Assembly: GCF_019041915.1 (NCBI RefSeq)
Contig: NZ_JAHPYF010000005.1
Span: 62,001-126,000 of the forward strand
DNA: 64,000 nt
Source of the DNA: Collinsella sp. MSK.8.10
Lineage (GTDB): Bacteria; Actinomycetota; Coriobacteriia; Coriobacteriales; Coriobacteriaceae
Direction of reading: 5' to 3'
Shown piece by piece: positions 35,206 to 42,919 of the stretch (its first letter is position 1; each line of letters opens with the position of its first letter). The notes beneath the pieces were generated by a model, which did not search any database, was not told the origin of the DNA, and saw only the letters and a program-made list of their open reading frames with translations. A program made the position numbers and the translations under genes.

Positions 35206-35270
35206 GGGACAGACTTACACTCATCGGGGACAGACTTACATGAGTGCTTTCACGCATTGGGGACAGACAT
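35206..35270 (+). repeat. Left REP-like repeat of the transposase element
   Basis: Three direct GGGACAGAC boxes (35206, 35227, 35260). Bases 35220-35270 match the reverse complement of 36217-36268 almost throughout, giving an inverted pair around the transposase. The internal palindrome (ACATGAGTG, loop CTTT) is degraded on its right side (CACGCATTG). Confidence 0.8.
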
Positions 35271-35325
35271 GACGTACGCATGCGGCGCCATGATCAGGTC
35301 CTGCCCAGCCTCACGCAGCCTCCCT

Positions 35326-36087
35326 CTAGCCTACAGTGGCCTTGGTCACGCTTGTGGCGCCGATGCCGGTGATACGGGCAATTTGCTTGACCGTGAGATG
35401 CGCCCGCCTGAGCCTCAGCAGACAGGCATCGCGATCGGGGCGTGGCAGGGCCTTGAGCATCGCAGGATCTATGCTCGGAAGCACTTCGCGCGCAATGGAA
35501 AGGACCTCCTCATCGGGGATCCGCCGGCGTGGAAGAACCTCCACTGACCAGATGCGCCCGGCAACTTCCTTGAGATGCTCGCAATAGCAACGGGAGCCTC
35601 CGACAATATCGAGCATAGGGGCCGCATCACAGATGTCAAAGGGATCATAGCCCAGCTCATATGCCTTGTAGCTTGACCAGCGGTACGCCTCGAGTGAGTC
35701 GAGCGCACCTTTCACGGGATTGAGATGGATATAGTCGAGCAGTTGCACCGCTTGCGTGTCCGACTCAACAGCGATCCGCGAATAGCGATTATCAAAGAGA
35801 TGCCCCGTTCTCCCCGTTTTCCCATTGAAATACTTGGCATACGCCGTCAGCGCACACTGCATTGCCTTTGAAAGATTGTCAAATGGGTCATCAACCATCA
35901 AATGGAAGTGATTGTCCATAAGGCACCAAGCCAACACCGCCACATTATGGCGCGCGAACCTGTCCGAGATGTCCAATAAGAAACGATATCGGTCAGAGTC
36001 ATCTTCAAAAATAATCTGTTTAGAGTTACCACGGTCAAAGACGTGGTAATAGCCAGTGAGCGAAACGGCGCGGACGCATCGGGGCAT
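35326..36087 (-). CDS. REP-associated tyrosine transposase (RAYT, Y1/HUH family)
   Basis: A 253-residue single-strand DNA transposase of the TnpA-REP group. The HUH motif is in CLMDNHFHLMVD, and the catalytic tyrosine is probably that of LLDYIHLNPVKGALDS. YYHVFDRGNSKQIIFEDD is the typical start. A C-terminal helix-turn-helix (LTVKQIARITGIGATSVTKA) may bind the REP ends. The ATG at 36085-36087 has AAGGAGAGATT before it. The reading frame is intact. A weak TATAAA -10 lies at 36164-36169. No accessory gene accompanies it, as usual for domesticated RAYTs. Confidence 0.88.
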   Translation of the reverse strand: MPRCVRAVSLTGYYHVFDRGNSKQIIFEDDSDRYRFLLDISDRFARHNVAVLAWCLMDNHFHLMVDDPFDNLSKAMQCALTAYAKYFNGKTGRTGHLFDNRYSRIAVESDTQAVQLLDYIHLNPVKGALDSLEAYRWSSYKAYELGYDPFDICDAAPMLDIVGGSRCYCEHLKEVAGRIWSVEVLPRRRIPDEEVLSIAREVLPSIDPAMLKALPRPDRDACLLRLRRAHLTVKQIARITGIGATSVTKATVG

Positions 36088-36216
36088 AATCTCTCCTTTC
36101 AAAAACTGAACAGGCAACACCTAAAAGGAGAGAAGGAACGCGAAATGCTGAGCCTGTGACCTATTTATATCCAATGAGCGGCAAAAACAGGCCCAGAACG
36201 GCAAAATGGCAAATCG
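36088..36216. other. Transposase upstream region
   Basis: Part of the 334-base gap before adhE. It holds the transposase ribosome-binding site and a TATAAA box (minus strand, 36164-36169) that may be its -10. No coding frame seen. Confidence 0.4.
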
Positions 36217-36268
36217 ATGTCTGTCCCAACATGAGTGAAAGCACTCATGTACGTCTGTCCCCAATGAG
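36217..36268 (-). repeat. Right REP-like repeat of the transposase element
   Basis: Two GTCTGTCCC boxes (36219-36227 and 36253-36261) bracket a perfect hairpin with nine-base arms ACATGAGTG/CACTCATGT and loop AAAG (36229-36250). It is the inverted partner of 35220-35270. Confidence 0.82.
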
Positions 36269-36300
36269 CGGGGCGATGCAGCAGACAGATAGTTTTAGTT

Positions 36301-36328
36301 AAAGCGGTTCATTTTATTGAAGCGTTTT
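36301..36328. promoter_or_regulatory. Palindromic operator candidate upstream of adhE
   Basis: A 28-base imperfect palindrome of form AAAnCGnTTCAn(6)TGAAnCGnTTT, centred about 60 bases upstream of the adhE -10. Redox or fermentation regulators such as Rex often control adhE, but this does not match the usual Rex site TTGTGAAnnnnnnTTCACAA well, so the regulator is unknown. Confidence 0.45.
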
Positions 36329-36372
36329 AGTGTGCCTTTTACGGGAATCTTACCGTTCGCCGAATAATTTCT

Positions 36373-36381
36373 TGCTATCAT
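36373..36381 (+). promoter_or_regulatory. adhE extended -10 promoter
   Basis: TGCTATCAT, the same extended -10 as rpsB, 40 bases upstream of adhE. No good -35. Confidence 0.55.
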
Positions 36382-36421
36382 GCAAGGCGTAGGGTAAATC
36401 TCCGATCGCAAGGAGACACAA

Positions 36422-39070
36422 ATGGTGAAAAAGTCACCGGAAAACACTACTCCCGCCATCGTGGACAACGTGGAGGCGCTTGAGGCCAAACTCAAATCTA
36501 TGCGTGAGGCCCAGGCTAAATTCGCTGAGTACACTCAGGAGCAGGTAGACAAGATCTTCTACGAGGCTGCTATGGCCGCCAACAAGGCTCGTATTCCTTT
36601 GGCCAAGCTCGCCATCGAGGAGACCGGCCGCGGCGTTCTTGAGGACAAGGTCATCAAGAACCACTACGCCGCTGAGTACATCTACAACGCTTACAAGAAC
36701 ACCAAGACCTGCGGTGTCATCGAGCGCGACGACGCTTACGGCATCACCAAGGTCGCCGAGCCGATCGGTATCGTTGGCGCTGTCATCCCGACCACCAACC
36801 CGACCTCCACGGCCATCTTCAAGACGCTCATCTGCCTGAAGACCCGTAACGCCATCATCATCTCCCCGCACCCGGCAGCCGCCAAGTGCACCATCGCCGC
36901 CGCCAAGCTCGTTCTCGACGCAGCTGTCAAGGCCGGTGCTCCTGAGGGCATCATCGGCTGGGTCGACAAGCCGTCCATCGAGCTGACCAACATGGTCATG
37001 CGCGACGTCGACATCATTCTCGCAACCGGTGGCCCGGGCATGGTCAAGGCTGCTTACTCCTCCGGTAAGCCCGCACTCGGCGTCGGCGCCGGCAACACCC
37101 CGGTCATCATCGACGATACCGCGGACATCAAGCTCGCCGTCAACTCCATCATCCACTCCAAGACGTTCGACAACGGCATGATCTGCGCTTCCGAGCAGTC
37201 CGTGACCGTCATCGACACCATCTATGACCAGGTTAAGGCCGAGTTCCAGAAGCGCGGCTGCTACTTCGTCAAGCAGGGTGCCGAGATGGAGGCCCTGCGT
37301 GCCGCCATGTTCAAGAACGGCGCTCTCGATCACCGCATCCCCGGCATGGCTGCCGCCAAGATCGCCGAGCTCGCCGGCATCGAGGTTCCCGCCAAGACCA
37401 AGATCCTGATCGCCGAGGTCACCTCCACCGATCCCGAGAAGGAAGAGTTCTCCCACGAGAAGCTCTCCCCGGTCCTGGCCATGTACCACGCCAAGGACTT
37501 CCAGGAGGCCGTTGACAAGGCAGAGCACCTCGTCCTCGCAGGTGGCCCGGGCCACACCGCCTCTCTCTACGTGCACCCGGCACAGAGCGAGAAGATCGCT
37601 AAGTTCCAGCACGTCATGAAGGCCTGCCGCATCGTCATCAACACCCCGTCCTCGCACGGCGGCATCGGTGACCTCTACAACTTCGGCATGAAGCCGTCTC
37701 TAACCCTGGGCTGCGGCTCCTGGGGTGGCAACTCCGTCTCCGAGAACGTTGGGGTGAAGCACTTGATCAACGTCAAGACCGTGGCAGAGCGCCGCGAGAA
37801 CATGCTGTGGTTCCGCGCACCCGAGAAGGTCTACTTCAAGAAGGGCTGCACGCCCGTCGCACTCGACGAGCTCGGCACCGTAATGGGCAAGAAGCGCGCC
37901 TTCATCGTTACCGACCAGTTCCTCTTCAAGAATGGCAACACGCGTGCCATCGAGGCCAAGCTCGATGAGATGGGCATCGCTCACGACTGCTTCTACGACG
38001 TTGAGCCCGATCCCTCCCTGCAGTGCGCACGTCGCGGCGCCAAGCAGATGGCTCTCTTTGAGCCGGATGTCATCATCGCCGTCGGCGGCGGCTCCGCAAT
38101 GGACGCCGGCAAGATCATGTGGATGATGTACGAGCACCCCGAGGCGAACTTCGAGGACATGGCCATGGACTTCATGGACATCCGCAAGCGTATCTTCACC
38201 TTCCCCGAGATGGGCAAGAAGGCTTACTTCGTCGCCGTCCCGACCTCTTCGGGCACTGGCTCCGAGTGCACGCCGTTCGCCATCATCACCGACAAGGAGA
38301 CCGGCATCAAGTGGCCGCTCGCCGACTACGCGCTGCTCCCGAAGATGGCAATCGTCGACGCTGACAACTGCATGACCGCCCCGAAGGGCCTCACCGCAGC
38401 TTCCGGTATTGACGTCATGACCCACGCCATCGAGTCCTACGTCTCCATCATGGCTTCCGATTACACCAAGGGCCTCTCCGAGCGCGCCGCAAAGCTCGTC
38501 TTCGAGAACCTCCCGAGCTCCTTCACCAACGGTGCCAAGGATCCGCACGCTCGCGAGGAGATGCACAACGCATCCTGCATGGCCGGTATGGCATTCGGTA
38601 ACGCCTTCCTGGGCCTCAACCACTCCATGGCCCACAAGCTCGGCGCTTTCCACCATCTGCCCCACGGCCTCGCAAACGCAGTCATCCTGACCCGCGTCAT
38701 GCGTTACAACGCCGCCGAGGCTCCTGTCAAGATGGGAACCTTCTCTCAGTATCCTTACCCCAACGCGCTGCACAACTACGCCGAGATGGCTCGTTACTGC
38801 GGTATCGACGGCAAGGACGACCGTGAGGTCTTCGAGAACTTCATCACCAAGCTCACCGAGCTCTGCGACTTCATCGGCGTCAAGAAGACCATTGCCGACT
38901 ACGGTGTCGACGAGAAGTACTTCCTCGACACCCTCGACGAGATGACCGAGCAGGCATTCAACGACCAGTGCACCGGCGCCAACCCGCGCTACCCGCTCAT
39001 GAGCGAGATCAAGGAGCTCTACCTGGACGCCTACTACGGCCGCGAGCCCCAGGATTACGCCGTCTGCTAG
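36422..39070 (+). CDS. adhE: Bifunctional acetaldehyde-CoA/alcohol dehydrogenase
   Basis: An 882-residue AdhE that turns acetyl-CoA into ethanol and recycles NADH. The N-terminal aldehyde dehydrogenase half has its catalytic Cys255 in NGMICASEQSV. The C-terminal iron-dependent alcohol dehydrogenase has the nucleotide site IAVGGGSAMDAGK and iron ligands in LNHSMAHKLGAFHHLPHGLAN. AdhE forms spirosome filaments in other species. The ATG has AAGGAG seven bases upstream. Codon use is strongly biased to C-ending codons and the leader is clean, suggesting very high expression. Confidence 0.97.
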   Translation: MVKKSPENTTPAIVDNVEALEAKLKSMREAQAKFAEYTQEQVDKIFYEAAMAANKARIPLAKLAIEETGRGVLEDKVIKNHYAAEYIYNAYKNTKTCGVIERDDAYGITKVAEPIGIVGAVIPTTNPTSTAIFKTLICLKTRNAIIISPHPAAAKCTIAAAKLVLDAAVKAGAPEGIIGWVDKPSIELTNMVMRDVDIILATGGPGMVKAAYSSGKPALGVGAGNTPVIIDDTADIKLAVNSIIHSKTFDNGMICASEQSVTVIDTIYDQVKAEFQKRGCYFVKQGAEMEALRAAMFKNGALDHRIPGMAAAKIAELAGIEVPAKTKILIAEVTSTDPEKEEFSHEKLSPVLAMYHAKDFQEAVDKAEHLVLAGGPGHTASLYVHPAQSEKIAKFQHVMKACRIVINTPSSHGGIGDLYNFGMKPSLTLGCGSWGGNSVSENVGVKHLINVKTVAERRENMLWFRAPEKVYFKKGCTPVALDELGTVMGKKRAFIVTDQFLFKNGNTRAIEAKLDEMGIAHDCFYDVEPDPSLQCARRGAKQMALFEPDVIIAVGGGSAMDAGKIMWMMYEHPEANFEDMAMDFMDIRKRIFTFPEMGKKAYFVAVPTSSGTGSECTPFAIITDKETGIKWPLADYALLPKMAIVDADNCMTAPKGLTAASGIDVMTHAIESYVSIMASDYTKGLSERAAKLVFENLPSSFTNGAKDPHAREEMHNASCMAGMAFGNAFLGLNHSMAHKLGAFHHLPHGLANAVILTRVMRYNAAEAPVKMGTFSQYPYPNALHNYAEMARYCGIDGKDDREVFENFITKLTELCDFIGVKKTIADYGVDEKYFLDTLDEMTEQAFNDQCTGANPRYPLMSEIKELYLDAYYGREPQDYAVC

Positions 39071-39087
39071 TTTTAGCACGGTTTTTA

Positions 39088-39126
39088 ACGGCGGGGGTGC
39101 ACGGGTGTTTCACACACCCCCGCCGT
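39088..39126 (+). repeat. GC-rich hairpin between adhE and the kinase gene
   Basis: Perfect 12-base arms ACGGCGGGGGTG and CACCCCCGCCGT (39088-39099 and 39115-39126) without a following T run. It may be a mRNA-stabilising or partial-termination hairpin between two co-oriented genes. Confidence 0.65.
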
Positions 39127-39158
39127 CGCTTCTATCGCATCGTTGAAAGGATGCAACC

Positions 39159-39923
39159 ATGCTGCTACCCGATTCCAAGACCGAGCTCGTCCGCCGTGGC
39201 AACAAGGTCGTTTACGACCTGGGCGACAAGATTGTCAAGGTCTTTAACGAGACCAAGCCTGTCTCCGACGTGTTCAACGAGGCTTTGAATCTTGCCCGCA
39301 TCAATGAGTGCGGCATCCGCAGCCCCAAGGCGCTCGAGGTTTCCCAGCTCGAGAACGCCAACGGCTGGGCGCTCGTGACCGAGAAGGTTCCGGGCACCAC
39401 CCTTGCCGAGAAGATGACTGCCGAGCCCCAGCGCTTTGGTGAGTACCTCGAGATGTTCGTCGACCTCCAGATCGAGATCCACGGCTACACCTCCCCGCTG
39501 CTCAACCGTCAGCGCGACAAGTACGCCCGCATGATCGACAGCCTTGATCAGCTCAATGCCACCACGCGCTACAACCTTCAGGAGCGTCTGGACGGCATGA
39601 CCAAGGAGTTCAAGGTCTGCCACGGCGACTTCAACCCCTCCAACGTCATCGTCGGCGACGACGGCCAGCTCTATGTGTGCGACTGGGCACACGCCACCCA
39701 GGGCTCCCCTGCTGCCGACGTTGCCACCACCTACCTGCTCTTTGCTCTCAACAGCAAGGACCAGGCCGAGGCCTACCTGGAGCTCTACTGCGACCGCGCC
39801 GACATGCCCATGCAGGTCGTGCGTCAGTGGACGAGCATCGTCGCCGCTTCCGAGCTCGCTCGTAAGCGCAACGTGAACGATGAGTTCCTGAAGAACTGGA
39901 TCGACGTCGTCGATTATCAGTAA
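39159..39923 (+). CDS. Aminoglycoside phosphotransferase-fold small-molecule kinase
   Basis: A 254-residue kinase-like protein. The catalytic loop HGDFNPSN is at 155-162 and the metal-binding CDWA at 174-177. The N-terminal lobe (VYDLGDKIVKVFNET, then a conserved Glu) fits the APH/choline-kinase fold. The substrate is unknown, and there is no reason to assume antibiotic resistance. The ATG follows GAAAGGATGCAACC. It is 88 bases after adhE in the same orientation, shares its C-ending codon bias, and precedes a strong terminator, so the two may form one unit. Confidence 0.8.
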   Translation: MLLPDSKTELVRRGNKVVYDLGDKIVKVFNETKPVSDVFNEALNLARINECGIRSPKALEVSQLENANGWALVTEKVPGTTLAEKMTAEPQRFGEYLEMFVDLQIEIHGYTSPLLNRQRDKYARMIDSLDQLNATTRYNLQERLDGMTKEFKVCHGDFNPSNVIVGDDGQLYVCDWAHATQGSPAADVATTYLLFALNSKDQAEAYLELYCDRADMPMQVVRQWTSIVAASELARKRNVNDEFLKNWIDVVDYQ

Positions 39924-39955
39924 TATCTGAGCGATTTATTTCGCATCGGAGGCAC

Positions 39956-39999
39956 AAGGAAAACCCCGCAGCTCGCATGGGCTGTGGGGTTTTCCTTTT
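39956..39999 (+). terminator. Intrinsic terminator of the adhE-kinase unit
   Basis: A 17-base stem beginning AAGGAAAACCCC and closing with GGGGTTTTCCTT, followed by TTTA. The A and T runs make it potentially bidirectional, and it faces the proS terminator. Confidence 0.85.
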
Positions 40000-40021
40000 A
40001 GATATCGAGGATGCCACAAGA

Positions 40022-40071
40022 TAAAAGGACGGCCCCGCATCTCCCCGATCTGGAGAAATGCGGGGCCGTCC
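40022..40071 (-). terminator. Intrinsic terminator of proS
   Basis: Minus strand arms GGACGGCCCCGCAT and ATGCGGGGCCGTCC with additional CTCC/GGAG pairs, followed by TTTTAT, 31 bases past proS. Confidence 0.85.
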
Positions 40072-40101
40072 CGTATATCGAACTACAAGCGAAATCGTCG
40101 A

Positions 40102-41823
40102 TTAACGGCGTGCTGCCTTCACAAGCTCGGCGACCTTGGCGACGACCTCGTCGATCGCCACATCCTCGCGCTCACCCGTGGCACGGTCCTTGAGCTCAAC
40201 GGTGCCATTCTTAAGGCCACGCTTACCCAGAACGACCTGATACGGGAAGCCCATAAGGTCGTTGTCGGCAAACTTAAAGCCAGGACGCTCGTCGCGGTCG
40301 TCGACGACAACCTCGATACCCTCGGCGCACAGGCCATCAACGATCTGCTCGCAGACGGTAGCGCACTCCTCCTTCTTGGGATCGAGCGGAATCACCGCGA
40401 CCTCGTACGGGGCAACGGAGACCGGCCAGACGATACCGTGCTCGTCGTTGTGCTGCTCCACGATGGCAGCGAGCGAGCGGGACACACCAACGCCGTAGCA
40501 GCCCATGATGAGCGGCTTCTCCTTGCCGTCCTCGTCCATAAAGGTGGCACCCATGGCCTCGGAATACTTGGTGCCCAGCTGGAAGACCTGGGAGACCTCG
40601 ATGCCGCGGGCTGCGGAGAGCGGCTTGCCGCAGTGCGGGCAGGGATCGCCGGCAACGACGGTGACCAGGTCGGCCCACTCGTCGACGGTAAAGTCGCGCT
40701 CGGGGCAGGCACCGGTAAAGTGATAGTCGACCTCGTTGGCGCCGCAGGCCCACTGCTTGGACTCACGCAGGCTCTCGTCGCACACCAGACGAATGCCCTC
40801 GGGCAGGTTAACCGGTCCGATAAAGCCCTTATGCAGACCATAAGTCTGGAGCTCCTCGTCGGTCATCATGCGATAGCCCTTGCCAAAGACATGCTCGGCT
40901 TTGCAATCGTTGAGCTCGTGGTCGCCCGGAACAATGGCCACGACCGGCTTGCCCTCGGCGTCGATGAGTGCCAGCGACTTGCGCGTGCCGTTCTCGGGGA
41001 ACCCAAAGAACTTAGCAACTGCCTCAATGGTGCCCATGCCCGGAGTCTCGACCTTGGTAAGCGTACCGTCGCCAGGACCCTCGGTCACGACGACCTTGGT
41101 GCTTGCAGCCTCGTCATCGGCGGCAAAACCGCAGTCATCGCAATAGACGAGCGAAGCCTCGCCAGCATCGGCCAGCGCCATGTACTCGACGGAGGTATCG
41201 CCACCGATCTCACCGGAGTCGGCAACAACGGGCAGGGCCTTGATATAGCAGCGCTCGCAGATGTTAGCGTAGGCCTGCTTCATCTTGTCATACTCCTCCT
41301 GCAGGCTCTCCTGCGTGGCGGAGAAGCTGTAGGCGTCCTTCATGATGAACTCGCGACCGCGCATCAGGCCAAAGCGGGGGCGGAACTCGTCGCGGAACTT
41401 GTCCTGAATGTGGTACAGGTTGACGGGCAGCTGCTTGTAGGAGCGCAGCTCGTTGCGCACCAGGGCCGTGACGGTCTCCTCGTGCGTGGGGCCCAGGACG
41501 AACTCGCGACCATGACGGTCGTCAAAGCGCACAAGCTCCTTGCCATAGGCGTCGATGCGGCCGGACTCGCGCCACAACTCGGCGTCGACCATGATAGGCA
41601 TCATAAGCTCCTGGGCGCCGGCAGCGTCCATCTCGTCGCGCACGATATTCTCGATCTTACGGATCGAGCGCCAAGCAAGCGGCAGGTAGGAATACAGGCC
41701 GGCGGCCTCCTTGCGGATCATGCCGGCACGGAGCAGCAGGCGGTGACTGGCGAGCTCAGCGTCCGCCGGATCCTCTTTAAGCGTCGGCGCATAGAGCTTA
41801 GACATATACATTGCTCGGGTCAT
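40102..41823 (-). CDS. proS: Prolyl-tRNA synthetase
   Basis: A 573-residue class II synthetase of the bacterial type. Motif 1 is around PLAWRSIRKIENIVRDEMDA, motif 2 in FRDEFRPRFGLMRGREFIMKD, then an insertion editing domain (about 225-400), motif 3 in MGCYGVGVSRSLAAIVEQ and the anticodon-binding domain with VVDDRDERPGFKFADNDLMG. The ATG at 41821-41823 follows GGAGAAATAA and abuts the ispG stop. Last gene of the pyrH-to-proS run. Confidence 0.96.
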   Translation of the reverse strand: MTRAMYMSKLYAPTLKEDPADAELASHRLLLRAGMIRKEAAGLYSYLPLAWRSIRKIENIVRDEMDAAGAQELMMPIMVDAELWRESGRIDAYGKELVRFDDRHGREFVLGPTHEETVTALVRNELRSYKQLPVNLYHIQDKFRDEFRPRFGLMRGREFIMKDAYSFSATQESLQEEYDKMKQAYANICERCYIKALPVVADSGEIGGDTSVEYMALADAGEASLVYCDDCGFAADDEAASTKVVVTEGPGDGTLTKVETPGMGTIEAVAKFFGFPENGTRKSLALIDAEGKPVVAIVPGDHELNDCKAEHVFGKGYRMMTDEELQTYGLHKGFIGPVNLPEGIRLVCDESLRESKQWACGANEVDYHFTGACPERDFTVDEWADLVTVVAGDPCPHCGKPLSAARGIEVSQVFQLGTKYSEAMGATFMDEDGKEKPLIMGCYGVGVSRSLAAIVEQHNDEHGIVWPVSVAPYEVAVIPLDPKKEECATVCEQIVDGLCAEGIEVVVDDRDERPGFKFADNDLMGFPYQVVLGKRGLKNGTVELKDRATGEREDVAIDEVVAKVAELVKAARR

Positions 41824-42906
41824 TTATTTCTCCTCAATAAGCTTGTCGACCTCTGCCATAAGCGCGTCGACAATTTGGTCCTCAGCTACTTTACCAATGA
41901 TCTGGCCATGCGAAAAGAGCAGAGCCTGACCACGTCCGCAGGCAACGCCCAGGTCGGCATCAGAAGCCTCACCGGGGCCATTAACGGCACATCCCATGAC
42001 GGCAATCGAAAGCGGCGCGGCATAGTTCTTAAGCCGCTCGGTGACCTCCTCGGCGATGGGAATCAGGTTAACCTGGCAGCGGGCGCACGTGGGGCACGAG
42101 ACAATCTCGGGACCACGGCGGCGCAGGCCCAGCGACTGCAAAATTCCCCAGGCGACCGGCGGCTCCTCAACCGGATCGGCTGTGAGCGACACACGCATGG
42201 TGTCGCCAATGCCTTCGGAAAGCAAGATACCCAAGCCTACAGAGCTCTTGATAGTGCCCTGGAGCTTGGTCCCCGCCTCCGTCACGCCCAGGTGAAGCGG
42301 AACGTGGGAAATCTCACGCGACAGGGCTCGATAGGTATCAAGCGTCGTTTGCACGCTATGGGCCTTGGCAGAAAGCACAATGTTCGTAAAGCCGCGGTCC
42401 TCAAAGTGCTTGACGAAGCGCTCGCTCGACATCACGAGCTTCTCGGGCTGCGTAAGCTCGTCGCGCTCGGCGATATCCTGCTCGAGTGAGCCGGCGTTCA
42501 CGCCAATGCGAATCGCGCACCCAGCGGCGCCCGCGGCATCGATCACGGCATCGACCTTGGCCCAATCGCCGATATTACCGGGATTGATGCGGAGCTTGGC
42601 GGCACCGGCCTCCACAGCGCCAATGGCCAGCTTGTGGTTAAAGTGGATATCGGCAACGATTGGCACCGGAGACTCGGCACAGATGGTGCGGAAACCCTCA
42701 AGCGCGGCCTCGGTGGGCACGCTCACACGCACGATATCGCAGCCAGCCTGCGCCAACGCGCACACTTGCGCAAGCGTTGCCTGGGCATCAGCGGTATCGG
42801 TGCAGGTCATGGATTGGACCACCACCGGCGCGCCGCCACCGATCTGCACACCGCCCACATGCACGGGGCGCGTCAACTCGCGAGGCAAAGGATGGGATAA
42901 AGACAA
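41824..42906 (-). CDS. ispG: 4-hydroxy-3-methylbut-2-enyl diphosphate synthase (IspG)
   Basis: A 360-residue iron-sulfur enzyme of the MEP isoprenoid pathway. It has a TIM-barrel (VQSMTCTDTADAQATLAQV, VPIVADIHFNHKLAIGA) and the 4Fe-4S domain with SCPTCARCQVNLIPIAEE and GCAVNGPGEASDADLG. The start is TTG at 42904-42906 with GGGGAG eight bases upstream; the nearby GTG at 42915 touches that site and is less likely. It lies 13 bases after rseP and two genes from dxr of the same pathway. Confidence 0.94.
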   Translation of the reverse strand: MSLSHPLPRELTRPVHVGGVQIGGGAPVVVQSMTCTDTADAQATLAQVCALAQAGCDIVRVSVPTEAALEGFRTICAESPVPIVADIHFNHKLAIGAVEAGAAKLRINPGNIGDWAKVDAVIDAAGAAGCAIRIGVNAGSLEQDIAERDELTQPEKLVMSSERFVKHFEDRGFTNIVLSAKAHSVQTTLDTYRALSREISHVPLHLGVTEAGTKLQGTIKSSVGLGILLSEGIGDTMRVSLTADPVEEPPVAWGILQSLGLRRRGPEIVSCPTCARCQVNLIPIAEEVTERLKNYAAPLSIAVMGCAVNGPGEASDADLGVACGRGQALLFSHGQIIGKVAEDQIVDALMAEVDKLIEEK

Positions 42907-42919
42907 TCCAAACACTCCC

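Noticed and set aside
35206..35270. A CRISPR array, because of the repeated GGGACAGAC boxes
   Set aside because: The boxes are nine bases, unevenly spaced, and paired with an inverted copy beyond a transposase gene. There are no cas genes or regular spacers.
37700..39079. A 459-codon minus-strand frame opposite the alcohol dehydrogenase half of adhE
   Set aside because: Same shadow effect; the plus-strand AdhE has complete catalytic motifs.
39159..39923. Calling the APH-fold kinase an aminoglycoside resistance gene
   Set aside because: Only the generic kinase fold is visible. The host-like codon use and position after adhE argue for a housekeeping substrate.
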